Below are positions 22,991 through 34,660 of a stretch of 64,000 nucleotides of DNA, piece by piece. The notes below the pieces were generated by a model that saw only the letters and a program-made list of their open reading frames with translations, was not told the DNA's origin and ran no database searches. Made by a program: the position numbers and the translations under genes. Position 1 is the first letter of the stretch, and the number at the start of each line of letters is the position of its first letter. Origin of the DNA: Akanthomyces muscarius (Eukaryota; Ascomycota; Sordariomycetes; Hypocreales; Cordycipitaceae); contig NC_079241.1 in the NCBI RefSeq assembly GCF_028009165.1, positions 1,426,001 to 1,490,000 of the forward strand. The letters run 5' to 3'.

Positions 22991-23814
22991 ACATCCTCTT
23001 TTACTGACTGCGACGCAGGGTAGCACGTTTCCGACTACTAGCATTTTATGGCGTTTTGGGCTTGACGACAATGGACTTGCCAGTCGTTATGCGAAACTGC
23101 TGCACCTCCGCCATTGTTTCTCTCCGCTCGTTGGATCTAGACCACTGTCTTGGTTTCATTTCTGTATAAAATACAAGATGTAATAAAGTGCATGCCAATT
23201 TTTAATTTTATGTGTCTGCGGAACAATTGCACCTTTGATTCTCCAATTGGTGCTTCTCTCCCTTTTTGCGATTCAGTTGGTGGCTCTTGCAAGGAGTACG
23301 CTAACACTGGGCGTCACTAATGACACGCGCATTACTTCTAGACAGGCTTCATGTGATCTTGCTTGGCGCCTCTATACAATTCGCAAACGTACATTTATTT
23401 TCTTGACGTCAATTAATTACGACATATACTACGCAGGCATTCTCAGAGTATAGGCACTTTTCACTTGCCATGCTGGCTTCCAAATCTGACCCGCTTTTCA
23501 GTTCGCCGTAGCGGCATCGCGTTCTTCCTAGGAAGCTAACGACATATGGCTAATTTATCATTGGTACCTACCTGCCGATCAGATCAGTGGGCAGCGCATC
23601 TTCTGCAAACTCCTTTGCGCCTCATTGAGCTCCCTCGACTCCGTCCCGGCCAGGTAAGGACAACTTCTTGTCCCGTCCGCCAAGTCTTCGACCAACTCTC
23701 CACCGACGGCGAACTGCCTCCACGGCCAGGCGGCTCCTCCCCCTCGATCCCGCGCGACTCCTATCCCCCTCTGTCCACGGCATGCAGGGCCAGCAGTAAC
23801 AAAGGCAAAGCCCT
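22991..23814. other. intergenic region, MDM35 to small membrane protein
   Basis: This 824-nt interval is AT-rich in its first part and GC-richer near 23600-23800, where the promoter of the next genes should lie. Short open frames here do not look coding. Confidence 0.5.
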
Positions 23815-24318
23815 ATGCACCCATTCTCCATCCTCACCCTCGGCATCTTTGTAGCTGGCTACACTACTGCGCGCTGGGACCTCGTCACTCGCTTGTATGA
23901 GCTTGCTATTTTTGCCTGGGAATATCAAGTCGCCGTACGTTGCACCGGGAGCTTGTCGCCCCCTCCTTCTCGCGCGCCAGCGCACACTTCTCCAATGTTA
24001 CGATAAACTAACGTGCGGCTTATTCCTCAATAGGTTCGAGCTGCCAAAGGTGCCATTGCCTTGACCGCTCTCTTCTTCATTGTCGTTTTACCAGTCTACC
24101 TCCTGGCCAAGAAAGAGACGCATCTCGTAGGTGTGACCCGACGTACAGATCCCCAACTGCAAGCTAAAACTTCGCGCAGCATCCAAGGCGGCCCGGTATT
24201 GCCGTGTCAGCTCGAGAACAGCTACGGCGCCGAGGCTCATTCTGAACCGAAAAGGACGAACAACGACACTCTTCGTCTGTCCGCCAACCGACAGTACCCT
24301 GGTCATGGTGGAACATGA
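23815..24318 (+). CDS. small predicted membrane protein upstream of GPI1
   Basis: Exons 23815-23934 and 24034-24318 join in phase 0 through a 99-nt intron (GTACGT to AATAG), giving 134 residues. The first 75 residues look like a compact two-helix membrane protein: FSILTLGIFVAGYTTARWDL, ELAIFAWEYQ, then AKGAIALTALFFIVVLPVYL. The last 55 residues are polar and look less constrained, so the native stop may be reached earlier through another splice. I do not recognise a family with an assigned role. The ORF overlaps the first possible ATG of GPI1 by 14 nt in another frame, so the two are either transcribed together or GPI1 starts at the next Met (24326). Confidence 0.55.
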
Positions 24319-26658
24319 TGGTTTGATGCGCGTGTTCTGGCCGACAGACATTCGCTCGTCCGATCGCCCTGGCGTAGTCGTTGGCTGGCGCAATTCAACC
24401 CTCGATGTATTTGTGGTTGCCGTTTTAGACGACGTGGATGTGAGGAATAAACCACCAGCAGATGCATTTGATGCAGCAATACTGACCATGTTCACTAGCC
24501 TCGCAACGTCGACATACACCTCAAATCCAACAGTTTCTTCCGTAGCGGCCCTCATTCCTCGGGTCGTATTTACGAACTGTGTGGCCACTCCTCTATGCAC
24601 GTACTCGGCGTCTCGAATGCGACAAATTACGCCTTGGTAGATCCATCGTGGGTCTGCGCGACGACCAGTGCCTCCCGCGAACCTCGGATTATTTGTGCTA
24701 AAGCTTCAAGCGTGCAATTGATTCTATACGATCGACCTCGACCCAAAGGCATGCAATACATTTCTCTCAATCCGATATCGCTTGCTCTGGGTGATAAATG
24801 GTACGCCCTCGATGATGGCAAAGGCGATGGGCCGGAAGGCGAGGAAGAACGCCGCGAGAAGCAACATCGGGAGGCGAGGCTCAAGTTGGTCAACAAGCTC
24901 AAGCAGCACTCCATAATTAACCGGCCCGCTTCCGCTCGAGACAAGGCACTCGAAAAGGTCGTTCACCAAGTCAATTGGTCCTGGGAGCTTGAGCAGACCT
25001 TGCAAAAGAATGCAGGCAAGCTTGGCCCACGCCCCAAGCGAAGTCTTAGCGTGTCCGAGAGAGTTGTCGAATCTACGGCGGCGGTGCGGAACTACATCCT
25101 CATGCAGCTGTGGAATGCCTTTGTCGTCTACATATTTCCTATCATCCGAAAGGGATTTGTGATGCTGCTGTTTATTCATCGCGCCATGGCGGAGATGCTC
25201 CTCACTGTACTTGAGTTTCGCATGAAGCCAGGCTACGCAGCAGTCAAGGACGTATCCGCCACTGCGCAACAAATTGAAATTCGCCTGCTGCAGTTTTGCT
25301 ACTGGCCCATGCAATATATCACGCTCCGGCAGCGCAAAATGGACTGGGCTAGTGTGACAACCAGCCACCCAGATTACATTCGTTTCTACAACAGTCTTTG
25401 GCTTGTTGCTAATGATGTCATCATCGGCATTGCCATCGGATCCTACATTATAGAGAACGCGGATTGGGTATCCATGAAGATCAACGACTTGCTGCGCGTC
25501 TACACCGTAGATGCGTTGCAAAGCAGCATCTCTTGGCTCATGGGTTGGCCTGCTGGTCTTAAGCTCAATGGCGAGCTGGCGAGCTTCTTAGGCGCTCTGT
25601 TCCTTTGGGTGATAACATACTGGTCAAGTGAGTCTGTCTGCAAGAAATTTCCTCCGTACTACTAACAGTATATCCTAGACTGCATCGATGCCCTCGCTCC
25701 AGCGCTGCCAAAGGTTGTATGGTTCATCGGCTTCTCTTCCTTTGCTGGAGCCAGTATGCCTTTGGCTATGCTCTCCGATCTGCTTTCAGCCCTGACAATC
25801 CACATCTATTCCTTTTATCTTGCGTCGGCTCGTATATATCACTGGCAGCTGACGATTTTGCAATCGCTCTTCCATCTCTTCCGTGGGAAGAAACACAATG
25901 TCCTACGCAACCGTATCGATTCCTGCGACTACGATCTCGATCAACTTCTTGTCGGCACGATTCTGTTCACGCTCCTGTCGTTCTTGCTCCCGACTGTTGG
26001 TGTCTTTTACCTTAACTTTGCGATTGCCCGCATGATGATCATTTCGATGAAGGCAGGATTCGACACCTTGCTCTCGTGCCTGAACCATTTCCCATTATTC
26101 GCCCTTATGCTTAGAGTCAAGGATTCTAGGCGACTCCCCGGTAAGAGCGATAAGGAGAAGCAGCGTGCAGCACATCCTAACTCGTTCTCTAGGTGGCATC
26201 CGGTTCGAACTGCGTAATGCCCACGATAATAGACCCCTTAACCTTAATGCTAATGAACCTCCGATATCGGTCATTTACCTCAAGGTAAGACGTTACGGGT
26301 CTGCAGACTTCCAATGCATGGTTGCTAACACGGTCCATCACAGTCTGTGCCTCTTTCGTTCAAAGCCATGTTCAACCAATATTTTCAGATGGCCGAGCGA
26401 ATCCGCAAGCATTATCTCTCACCGCGCGTACTTCTGTGCCTTTTGACAGGGCAGTTTGTACCGCCAATTAATCGACGCAACCTGTACAGCCTCCAATACA
26501 GCATGCTCCCGGCCCGACGAGCGGACATGTGGGAGATGTGGCAAGCGCTGAACGCGGAGACGCCGCAGACGAAGCCTTTCCAGCTGCCCAATATACCGCC
26601 ACTGACAAACGGTGGCGGGCGGCGGGGCATGAATGGCCGACTTAGAGTACCCAATTAA
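24305..26658 (+). CDS. GPI1: Gpi1, subunit of GPI-GlcNAc transferase
   Basis: Gpi1 (PIG-Q) belongs to the complex that starts GPI-anchor synthesis by moving GlcNAc onto phosphatidylinositol in the ER membrane. Five exons keep frame throughout: 24305-24439, 24499-25627, 25679-26140, 26193-26284 and 26344-26658, about 710 residues. The first intron is essential. Without it the first frame runs to a false stop, and with it the reading passes from VAVLDDVD into PRNVDIHLKS and SSMHVLGVSN. Family features include MRVFWPTDI at the start, QYISLNPISLALGDKW, SLSVSERVVESTAAVRNYI, a series of membrane helices, and LSPRVLLCLLTGQFVPPINR near the end. The start may be 24305 or, closer to the family pattern, 24326. 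Cwh43, elsewhere in this window, acts later on the same anchors. Confidence 0.93.
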
Positions 26659-27244
26659 TGTACATGATGGAACTGATCAATAGAATATTACAGAAGCGCT
26701 GATGAGAGTTGCAACTGCACGTGTGATGATTTACTAGATATACGCTAACTATAGCCTGGAGAGCCACTTGGCCGCTATGTCCCGGGACGCAGGCGGTGCA
26801 AGAATGAAGCCGCTAAACTCGTCCGAAGCTACCTGAGCTAGCGATTCAACGTTGCCTAACCGATGTCATAGACACGGAGACCCGGAGCTTAAAATGCGTC
26901 GGGTATTGCAGGCAGCTAATAAGAGGAAGCTTCAAAAAGGAGGGGCGCCCAACTCAAAAGGTGGGGTTCGGTCTCGCGACCTCAAACTGAAGCTTGTTCT
27001 TTTCAGGCGGCCTTGGCAATTTCATCGATACATTCTCATCTTTTGTTTATTTGTATCACGTATTTCGTTGTGTGTCTTTGTTGGACCATAAGACCTCATG
27101 TGACAGACTGCGCGCTACTTTGTGTCCCCGCTGCTATCACGCCCGCTAACACGAACGAGCCCAAGGTTCTGGGATAGCCGTCGATTCTTTCCAAGCCGAG
27201 GTTTTTGTGAAGTGCATCACAAAATAGTTCTTTTGTGATTCGCA
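26659..27244. other. intergenic region, GPI1 to cofactor C
   Basis: This 586-nt interval shows no recognisable gene. Several short palindromic words occur (for example GGGGCGCCC near 26943), but no cloverleaf or other RNA fold that I can support. Confidence 0.5.
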
Positions 27245-28532
27245 ATGTCTGCCAGTACAGATCCCAAGCAGCGCTTCCACAGGTCCTTCCTGGACCATGT
27301 TGCTGGTAAGCTTTGCTTGATTCCGCTGGACGCGGCTGGACGCTAATTGGGCTTCGTCACATGCAGTACTTCAGGACCAGATTGAGGAGTTGAAATCCAT
27401 CTCCACGGTGGCAGGGGAGCGCCAAGAAGCCATCGACCATATTCTTGCTGGCATTTCAAAGATTCAGAATGAAGTGGCTGATGTCGCTGACGCGACCCCT
27501 GCGTATGACCGCAAACAGTATTCCGAGGTAAAGACACGGCACATGTTTCTTCTCGCTGAGGCTCACATTAGAAACTAACACTTGTGGTATAACAGGCGAT
27601 AAAAGGGCTTCAAGAGAAGCTTAGCGATACCACCGCTGTACTCGCTCCCAAGTCTCGATTTCAGTTTAAGCGCACAGCAAAGCATGTCGACATGGGAGCT
27701 CCGGAGAACGATCCTCGTCTACTTTCGGGAAGCTACTCACGGAACCAGCATCAGCCCACTGCTCCACCCGGCATGCCCAAGCTCGGCGAGGAAGCCGACG
27801 ATGAACTGAGGGAGCTGCCTTCTGAGAGGGACTACAACGCAGAGTTGTCCAGACCCAGCGCGTCTTCGATCCGCAAGCCTAGCTTCTCTGCGGCAAAGAC
27901 AATTGGCATCTCCAACCAGACGGGTCTGCACATCATACTGCCCTCGTCCGCGGCCATGGCGACGGCATCCGGCAGCTTGACGGACCTGACGGGCTGCATC
28001 GTGGACATGTCGATACCCACGTCGCAGGGCCACGCGTTCCCGGGTCTGGCCATGCGCGCCATCAAGAAGAGCCTGATTGTGGCCGGCCGAGTCGCGGGGC
28101 CGGTGCACATCACGGGCATCAGCGACAGCATCCTGGTGCTGGTGGCGCATCAGGTGCGCATCCACGACTGCAAGAATGTCGATATATACCTGCACTGCAC
28201 GAGCCATCCCATCATCGAAGACTGCTCGGGGCTGCGATTCGCTCCTCTACCAGCATGCTACGTAAGTTCTTATCGAAAAGGAGGACTTGCCTCGGTGTGA
28301 ATGCGGCGGACTAATAATGACTGGCTAGATGACGGAGGCGGACAAGGCCGCTGAAAATCAATGGGACCAGGTTGACGACTTCAAGTGGCTCAAGGCCGGT
28401 CACAGTCCGAACTGGACAACAATGAGCGAGGCGCAGATTCTAAGTGACGAGATTTGGACAAAAGTCGTGCCAGGACGACCCGGCGCGAGTGTGGATGAGA
28501 CTTTGGCCAAGCTTGGCATTTCACCAAGGTGA
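27245..28532 (+). CDS. tubulin-binding cofactor C
   Basis: Cofactor C triggers GTP hydrolysis on beta-tubulin and releases native alpha/beta dimers from the cofactor supercomplex. Exons 27245-27305, 27367-27527, 27596-28261 and 28329-28532 keep frame and give 363 residues. The N-terminal part is helical (RFHRSFLDHV, LQDQIEELKSISTVAGERQE), matching the spectrin-like domain. Residues about 190-310 form the beta-helical C-CAP/cofactor C-like domain with SLIVAGRVAGPVHITGISDS and LVLVAHQVRIHDCKNVDIYL. The arginine finger expected in this family falls in HQVRIHDC. The end reads DDFKWLKAGHSPNWTTM, typical of the family. No lesion is seen. Confidence 0.92.
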
Positions 28533-28739
28533 TACAATGTCAGGTAGCGTGAAACTTGTATGTAAATCATAACTTCATGTTGAATATGATCAGCCCCAAG
28601 GCTCGTCAAGCCTCCCTCCTAAAACAAAATCCGTGTCAAAGCCCTTTCCCAGGCTTTCAGTCCGTAACGCCATTGCCATGTAGTTGTATGTATGATTGTG
28701 TACTTTCACCCAGAAAAGATTGTATACCAGCACTCGATT

Positions 28740-29141
28740 TCAAATGTCCATCTTGTCGCCATCCTTGCCGAAGCGCAGGCCGTCGTCGCGCAGGCGCTCC
28801 AACAGGGCGCGCTGCGTGACGATGCGCGCCTCGAGCTCGGCAATCTCACGGCGCTGCTCCGCGTCGGTCCGGTCCATGTCGGGCAGGGCGCGCACCTCGG
28901 CACGGGCGTGCTGGAGCTTGTGCTTGAGCGCGTCGGTCGCGCCGGGGACGTCCTTGAAGGACAGCGGCTGGCCGCCCGCGACGGCGGTCGTGGTGCTGGG
29001 CGTGGCGCCCGTCGCGAGGCCCGACGAGGACTGGATGCTGGTGCGGACCTTGGCGAGCACGATGGCGAGCTCGGAGAGGGCGTCGAGGCTGTCGGGGGAG
29101 AGCGTCGGCGGCAAGGCCAGAGATTGGGTGTCGGTGGCCAT
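28740..29141 (-). CDS. probable Mediator subunit 9
   Basis: The ORF is a single exon of 133 residues. Residues 1-30 are low-complexity and LSPDSLDALSELAIVLAKVR starts a helix. Then come the block LSFKDVPGATDALKHKLQHA and the heptad-rich helix ALPDMDRTDAEQRREIAELE, continuing to LLERLRDDGLRFG. This order, a variable N-terminus, FKDVPGATD and a terminal coiled coil with the PDMDRT turn, is what I associate with fungal Med9 of the Mediator middle module. The assignment rests on memory of the family and on size. It is otherwise a short coiled-coil protein. It converges on cofactor C and is divergent from the phosphoglycerate mutase gene. Confidence 0.72.
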   Translation of the reverse strand: MATDTQSLALPPTLSPDSLDALSELAIVLAKVRTSIQSSSGLATGATPSTTTAVAGGQPLSFKDVPGATDALKHKLQHARAEVRALPDMDRTDAEQRREIAELEARIVTQRALLERLRDDGLRFGKDGDKMDI

Positions 29142-29685
29142 CGTTTCTGGGGTCTGTGTCTTGTGGTGTGGTTGCGACGATGCTGAAAGAGCCTTGTGAG
29201 CAGGCGTTTGGCAGCTACCGACCTTGTACAGTGCTAGTTGGACAGTACGGGCTGGGGCATCTAGGCCACGGCAGGCAATCAGCCGCTAGGTTTGGACAAT
29301 GAGACGAAAATAATGGAGAATAAGGGGGAAAAATTATGAATTTAGTAAATACCCAAAGAATGCCAGAGGGATCGCATAGCCCTGGGGGGGGTGGTGGCTT
29401 CTTCTAGCTGGCGACGCTATTGATACAGTACGTTTTGGCGGCAACACGGTCGCCATGACGCACTGGTGCAGACACTGTTCCAGCGCCCCATTCAGCGCCA
29501 ACTTATTACTCGCAGGCGGAGCTAAGCTCCAGCGATAAGCCGATGCAGTGAAATCACGCAGATAAGATACTTCACCTGCTGCCCATCAACTCTTTTTTCT
29601 TGTCCTCCTTTGGTCAATTGCTCCAAATAGCCTGCTATTTGCTTCTTTTTACACCTAGAACTTCCTATATCTGCCGCTGTTCAAC
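29142..29685. other. divergent promoter region, Med9/iPGM
   Basis: This 544-nt interval sits between divergent start codons. It has a G-run (CCTGGGGGGGGTGG near 29382) and pyrimidine-rich sequence just before the mutase ATG. No gene is seen. Confidence 0.5.
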
Positions 29686-31699
29686 ATGTCTTCCCCTGTC
29701 AAGACAGAGCAAAAGGCTTGTTTGAGTACGTTTCCCTTTCCCACTTTGAGCAGCCCCTCCAATCCAACGTTGCCCCGCCATCGTCACCATCGCAACGAAG
29801 CGGCATCGTCACGATTGCACCCATTGCGAGCGCAAGCGCGATCAGGTCGAGCCATGGCTGGATCATCGACGTCTTCTCGCTCCAAGTCCATGCCTGCCAT
29901 GGCTGGGCCACCACCGGCCGAGTCGCGTGGCGGCGCCAAGCAACGGCTGGACACCGTGCTGCTCTGCTGCTACATTCTCGTCTACGCTGAAATCGCCTGG
30001 CTAATCATGTTGCTTCTCCGCGCAAACAGTCGTCATTGACGGTTGGGGTGTTCCTTCCGAGGAGAGCCCCAAGGACGGCGATGCCATCACCAATGCCAAG
30101 ACCCCGGTCATGGACGAGCTCTACAAGAGCGCCACCGGCTACACCGAGCTCGAGGCCTCGTCGCTGGCTGTCGGCCTGCCTGAGGGTCTCATGGGCAACT
30201 CCGAAGTCGGCCATCTCAACATCGGCGCCGGCCGCGTCGTCTGGCAGGACGTCGTACGCATCGATCAAACAGTCAAGAAGGACGAGCTCAAAGACAACGC
30301 CGTGATTAAGAAGACCTTTGAGGGTGCTGCCAAGGGCAATGGTCGTCTGCACCTGTGCGGTCTTGTTTCGGACGGCGGTGTTGTAAGTTGGAGGTCGGAT
30401 ATAAATGACTGCTTGAATATGATATTCTAACGCAAAGGACAGCACTCGAAGCAGACTCACCTGAACGCTCTTCTGAGAGCCGCCAAGCAGTACGAGGTTA
30501 AGGAGGTGTTTATTCACTTCTTTGGCGACGGCCGCGATACCGATCCCAAGTCTGGTGCTGGCTACATGCAGGAGCTCGTCGACTACCTGAAGGAGGTCGG
30601 CATCGGCCAGATTGCCACTGTCGTCGGCCGCTACTACGCCATGGACCGCGACAAGCGCTGGGAGCGCGTCGAGCTTGCCCTCAAGGGCATGTGCCTTGGT
30701 GAGGGCGAAGAGAGTGATGACCCTGTCGCTACCGTCAAGGCTCGCTATGAGAAGGGTGGTTCCAAGGACAAGGATGAGTTCCTTACTCCCATCATTGTTG
30801 GCGGCGACAATGCTCGCATCAAGGGTACGTAATGACGACAGTGTATCCATCATCACTGCTAACCAACCACAGACGACGACACCGTGTTCTTTTTCAACTA
30901 CCGCTCCGACCGTGTTCGCCAAATCACCCAGCTTCTTGGCGACGTTGACCGATCGGTCCTCCCCGACTTCTCCTACCCCAAGATCAAGGAGCTCGTCACA
31001 ATGACCACGTACAAGACCGACTATCCCTTCGAAGTCGCCTTTCAGCCCCAGCGCATGGACAATGTTCTGGCTGAGTGGCTTGGCAAGCAGAACGTTGAGC
31101 AGGTCCACATTGCCGAGACCGAGAAGTACGCCCACGTTACCTTTTTCTTCAACGGTGGTGTGGAAAAGGTTTTCCCTCTCGAGGAGCGCGACCAGAACCA
31201 GGACCTCGTTCCCTCCAACAAGTCTGTTGCGACCTACGATCTCGCCCCCGAGATGTCTGCCGATGGTGTCGCCGACCAGGTTGTCAAGCGCATGGGCGAG
31301 GACCGCTTCCCCTTTGTCATGAACAACTTTGCCCCCCCCGACATGGTTGGCCACACTGGTGTCTACGATGCTGCCATCGTTGGCTGCGAGGCCACCGACA
31401 AGGGTATCGGCAAGATTCTTGAGGGCTGCAAGAAGAGCGGCTACATTCTCTTTGTCACCGCCGACCACGGCAACGCCGAGGAGATGAAGTTTGCCGACGG
31501 CAAGCCCAAGACCAGCCACACCACCAACAAGGTGCCGTTCCTGATGGCCAACGCCCCCGAGGGCTGGAGCCTGCGCAAGAGCGGCGGTGTTCTTGGTGAC
31601 GTCGCCCCCACCATCCTCGCAGCCATGGGTCTGCCCCAGCCCGAGGATATGACTGGCGAGTCTCTTTTGGATAAGGACCTCAAGCGCAGCGCCGATTAG
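29686..31699 (+). CDS. 2,3-bisphosphoglycerate-independent phosphoglycerate mutase
   Basis: This glycolytic enzyme interconverts 3- and 2-phosphoglycerate using a phosphoserine intermediate and two metal ions. Exons 29686-29725, 30030-30382, 30443-30824 and 30873-31699 splice in frame to 533 residues, full length for the alkaline-phosphatase-superfamily form. The tiny 40-nt first exon is followed by a 304-nt intron, long for this window. Landmarks are LIVIDGWG (metal-binding Asp), the nucleophile region GLMGNSEVGHLNIGAGR, HFFGDGRDTDP, NYRSDRVRQ, and the late metal ligands ADHGNAEEM and SHTTNKVPF. Strong codon bias toward C-ending codons fits high expression and also produces a long antisense open frame. 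Confidence 0.96.
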
Positions 31700-31956
31700 A
31701 TTTGATGGTGATGATGATGATGAAATGATTACTTTGATGAGCGTGGTTGTGATTGTTGGGTGAGCGGGGAGTCGGGCGTGGTGTGGTGCATCAGTAAAAG
31801 CAGACATGGAAAAGTTGGCATGGCATAGACTGAATTGATAGACAAAGCTATAGAGACACTATAGACTCTTTAAAGTGGAAGCGCGCTACATGTGATAAAA
31901 TTGCACAGTCGTATAAATCTTGATTTTCATAATCAAGCTCGTTGTCCCTTGGCAGT

Positions 31957-32631
31957 TTATGGCTCCATCGGCTTTTGGGGAGGCACATTTTTGTCTGCCT
32001 CAAACTGTTTGAGCTCCTCGTCATTGAGGTACTTGGGTAGCTGATCAGCCTGCCACTTTCTCAAGTTGAAGCCGATGCCATCATGGCTGTAGTCCTTCTC
32101 GTTGGCCTGGTCCTTGTGGTACTTGACGCGGATAAAGTCGCTCTCCGCCGTCTCAGGGTCCAGGCTCAGCGACAGCATCGAGTTGAGCGTCACCGTCTTG
32201 GGCAGGACGGGAAACGTCCACTTGTGCTGGCTCTTGAACTGGATCAGGAGCGGGTCGTCGCGCACCACCTCGTAGCCGGTGTTCTCGCTGGCTGTAAAGA
32301 TTTTCGGGAGGCCGAACCACTGGGCGGCAATCTTGTAGCGGTTGTCGCAGTAGCCAAACTGGTCGTCGTAGACGGCGTCGGGCGTGTAGCGCTTGATGCG
32401 CTCGACGGTCGGGTGGCACGAATATAGCGCCAGGATGTCGTCTACGAGGGCCTGGCGCGCAGGCAAGAGCGGGAGTGACTTGGACTTGTTGGGGGTAAAG
32501 TCGGACGAGTCGTACGTCTGACGGTGCTCGAATTGCGCGCCGGGCGCGTTGCTGGAAGTGGACATTTTGAAAATGGTTCGGGGACGTAGGAGTAGGCGAG
32601 TTGTAGGAAGAGCTGTTCTGAGGACACTCAT
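31957..32631 (-). CDS. conserved fungal protein, possible NTF2/SnoaL-like fold
   Basis: The reading frame gives 224 residues from the ATG at 32631 or 202 from the ATG at 32565 (MSTSSNAPGAQFEHRQ). The longer form begins MSVLRTALPTTRLLLRPRTI, Arg-rich and acid-free, which could be a mitochondrial presequence. The core has ILALYSCHPTVERIKRYTPD, AVYDDQFGYCDNRYKIAAQW and a YEVVRDDP strand, followed by KYHKDQANEKDYSHDGIGFN. This helix-then-strand order with an early Tyr/Asp-rich loop resembles NTF2-like proteins. That is a weak inference, and no enzymatic role can be given. The upstream open frame extends further but looks non-coding. Confidence 0.65.
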   Translation of the reverse strand: MSVLRTALPTTRLLLRPRTIFKMSTSSNAPGAQFEHRQTYDSSDFTPNKSKSLPLLPARQALVDDILALYSCHPTVERIKRYTPDAVYDDQFGYCDNRYKIAAQWFGLPKIFTASENTGYEVVRDDPLLIQFKSQHKWTFPVLPKTVTLNSMLSLSLDPETAESDFIRVKYHKDQANEKDYSHDGIGFNLRKWQADQLPKYLNDEELKQFEADKNVPPQKPMEP

Positions 32632-34660
32632 CTGCGCAATTGGACGTAATGATGGATGCCGCGCACAATTCTGCATTCTCGAGCGTGATCTATATACATC
32701 TGTCACATCTATTACATGTACAGGTGGTGGCACATTTTCCGCGCATGTACTTCGCAGCATGACAAAACCATGATGCGTCGACAATGCGCCGACATGATGC
32801 GTCGACACGGGGTAGACTACCCGGAAGGGCAATCGAGATGCAGGCCGGCACGCCAAGATGGCGATTGCAAGACAGTTTTCGAGAGATCGGTTTTCAAAAA
32901 CACGGACTTTAAAGCTCCCGCTGGCCGGCCGGCCGAAGCATCGAGTATTGACAAATGCTAGGTTTGCTAGGTGCAAATAAGGCAGCGTGTACTGCCAATT
33001 GCCACTTTTAGGGACATGCATATTTAGGGACTTGGCCGTCGTTATCAATCAGGCGGATCGATCGGCCAGCGGCGGCGGCGCTGAGTGTCAGACATTCTGG
33101 TGTTGCCACCGCCCCGATGTCGAGGAAAACTCCAAATCGAATAATTAAAACTTGCATGATATGGCGATACCCTGATCGGCGCCTGGTGTGGGGTGGGGTT
33201 AGCAGGCAGGCAGGCAGGCACTTGGATTCACAGCAGCAAGAAAGCGGGGTGCCTGTACGTCGTTATTTTTGGGCGACTGGTGAGCCCATGTCCAAGAGCA
33301 AAGGCTGTCGGCCGGCCAATGCGAGGCACGAAAGAGATGAGTGGCAGATTATTCACTACCGGTAGCTGGCGAGGAGTTGGAAAACTGAGACAAGAGTTAC
33401 TGGTGCACCTGAGCTGGCGATCGAGGCCCTGCCAAATAGTAGGCTAAGCAATAGGCTAGAGGCAGGGCAGGACGTTTTTCTCCGCGCTTAGGCGGTCAAT
33501 AATTAATAGTGCCAGTCAGAAGGAGCAAAAAAGGGGTCTGGAGTCAAGAGTCAAGGGTCAGACGCGGCCGGAGCATGGCCATGTGCAATGCTTGGTGAGA
33601 TGGGGGCGACGTCACCGGGCTAGGGTGCACCGCGCCGCGATTGCCTACAGGTTTGGCCCCTCGATCCGAGCGATAGCTGCAAAGCTTGGAGATCGAGAGG
33701 TTTTGGACGAATCGAGCTCTGGACCCCTGGTGGGTCGGCGGCCTTGTCATGGTGTGTGGTTGGACACGGGGGCGTCGCGTTACTAATACTGGTAGTGGCC
33801 GTGTGCTGAGGTCGAGCGCGACATCCGGCCCCGAAAATGGGAATTTGCAGCAGGAATATGGGAAAGATTATGTTGCCAAAATAAGAATACAGGCTCTTTG
33901 GCATTTATGAGTGGCTTGATGACCCCAAGAACTGACGTCTGGTCTCCTGGTGCGGTCTAGAGCAGCCTCTGAATCCGAGGTTGCGATGACGGGCCAAAGC
34001 CCGATCTATGAGACCCTGCCGGCTGTCTTCCTCTGCCCACACGTCGCCGAGGAGGCGGCAAGCGGGCAACAACAAGGACAAAGGTTGCAGCCTTGGCGAA
34101 AACTACGGGTAGGTGGTTTGGGGCGATGCCACTGCAATCAACCGGCGAGTAATACATATATACATGTCAACGATCAAGACTTCAGCGTGCGGAAGCACCA
34201 TCGCAACGGGCGGATGGAGAGCCAGAAAGACCTACAGAAAAATCTTCCATCAAGTCAAGTATTTGTCCTCGCTCGTCGCATATTGCGCTTGCCATTTTTA
34301 CCTCCTAGCAAACCTTGTAGATTTTCTTTTCGCTTCATCCAGTCTGCTCGCCTCACCAAGTCGTGGTCATCGAGCAAACACGGCACAGCATCGGGTACAG
34401 TGACCAAAGAACTGGTCGGCACTGTGCATCGGGACAATCTGCGCCGGTTTGCGCGGCGTTTCTGCACTCTGGCGATCGCCAGCACAGTGCCGGCAAACCG
34501 TTGCTGGAAGCGGAGACTGGTCCTTCAGAGGGCGTGCCTGCAGCGTGCTGTCCGGTGTGCCTGGAATCCACCATGTGGCGGGCTGTTCAGCAGCCGACGG
34601 CAGAGGCCCAGAGGCCCAGCCCGCCTTGCCCGCGCCGGCGCCCCCCAAGAAATGCCAGAA
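32632..34660. promoter_or_regulatory. upstream region of frq, candidate promoter
   Basis: About 2 kb without a supported gene separates the conserved small protein from the frq leader. It contains a GGCA tandem repeat near 33202-33219 and several CGAT words. These include GATCC-N3-CGATA at 33663-33675, CGGATCGATCGG near 33055 and GGCGATCGCC near 34472. White-collar-type GATA zinc-finger factors bind paired GATNC/CGATN sites at Neurospora frq, so these are candidate light or clock elements. That is inference from position and word matches only. A 284-codon open frame starting at 33950 shows no protein-like conservation and I do not call it. Confidence 0.4.

Noticed and set aside
24541..24640. 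Apparent frameshift in GPI1 between two overlapping frames
   Set aside because: A normal intron at 24440-24498 with a CTGAC branch word and CACTAG acceptor explains the frame change, and the spliced protein is continuous.
30005..31807. 600-codon open frame antisense to phosphoglycerate mutase
   Set aside because: It is a by-product of strong codon bias in a highly expressed gene. It crosses the introns of the sense gene without splice signals of its own, and its translation has no known family.
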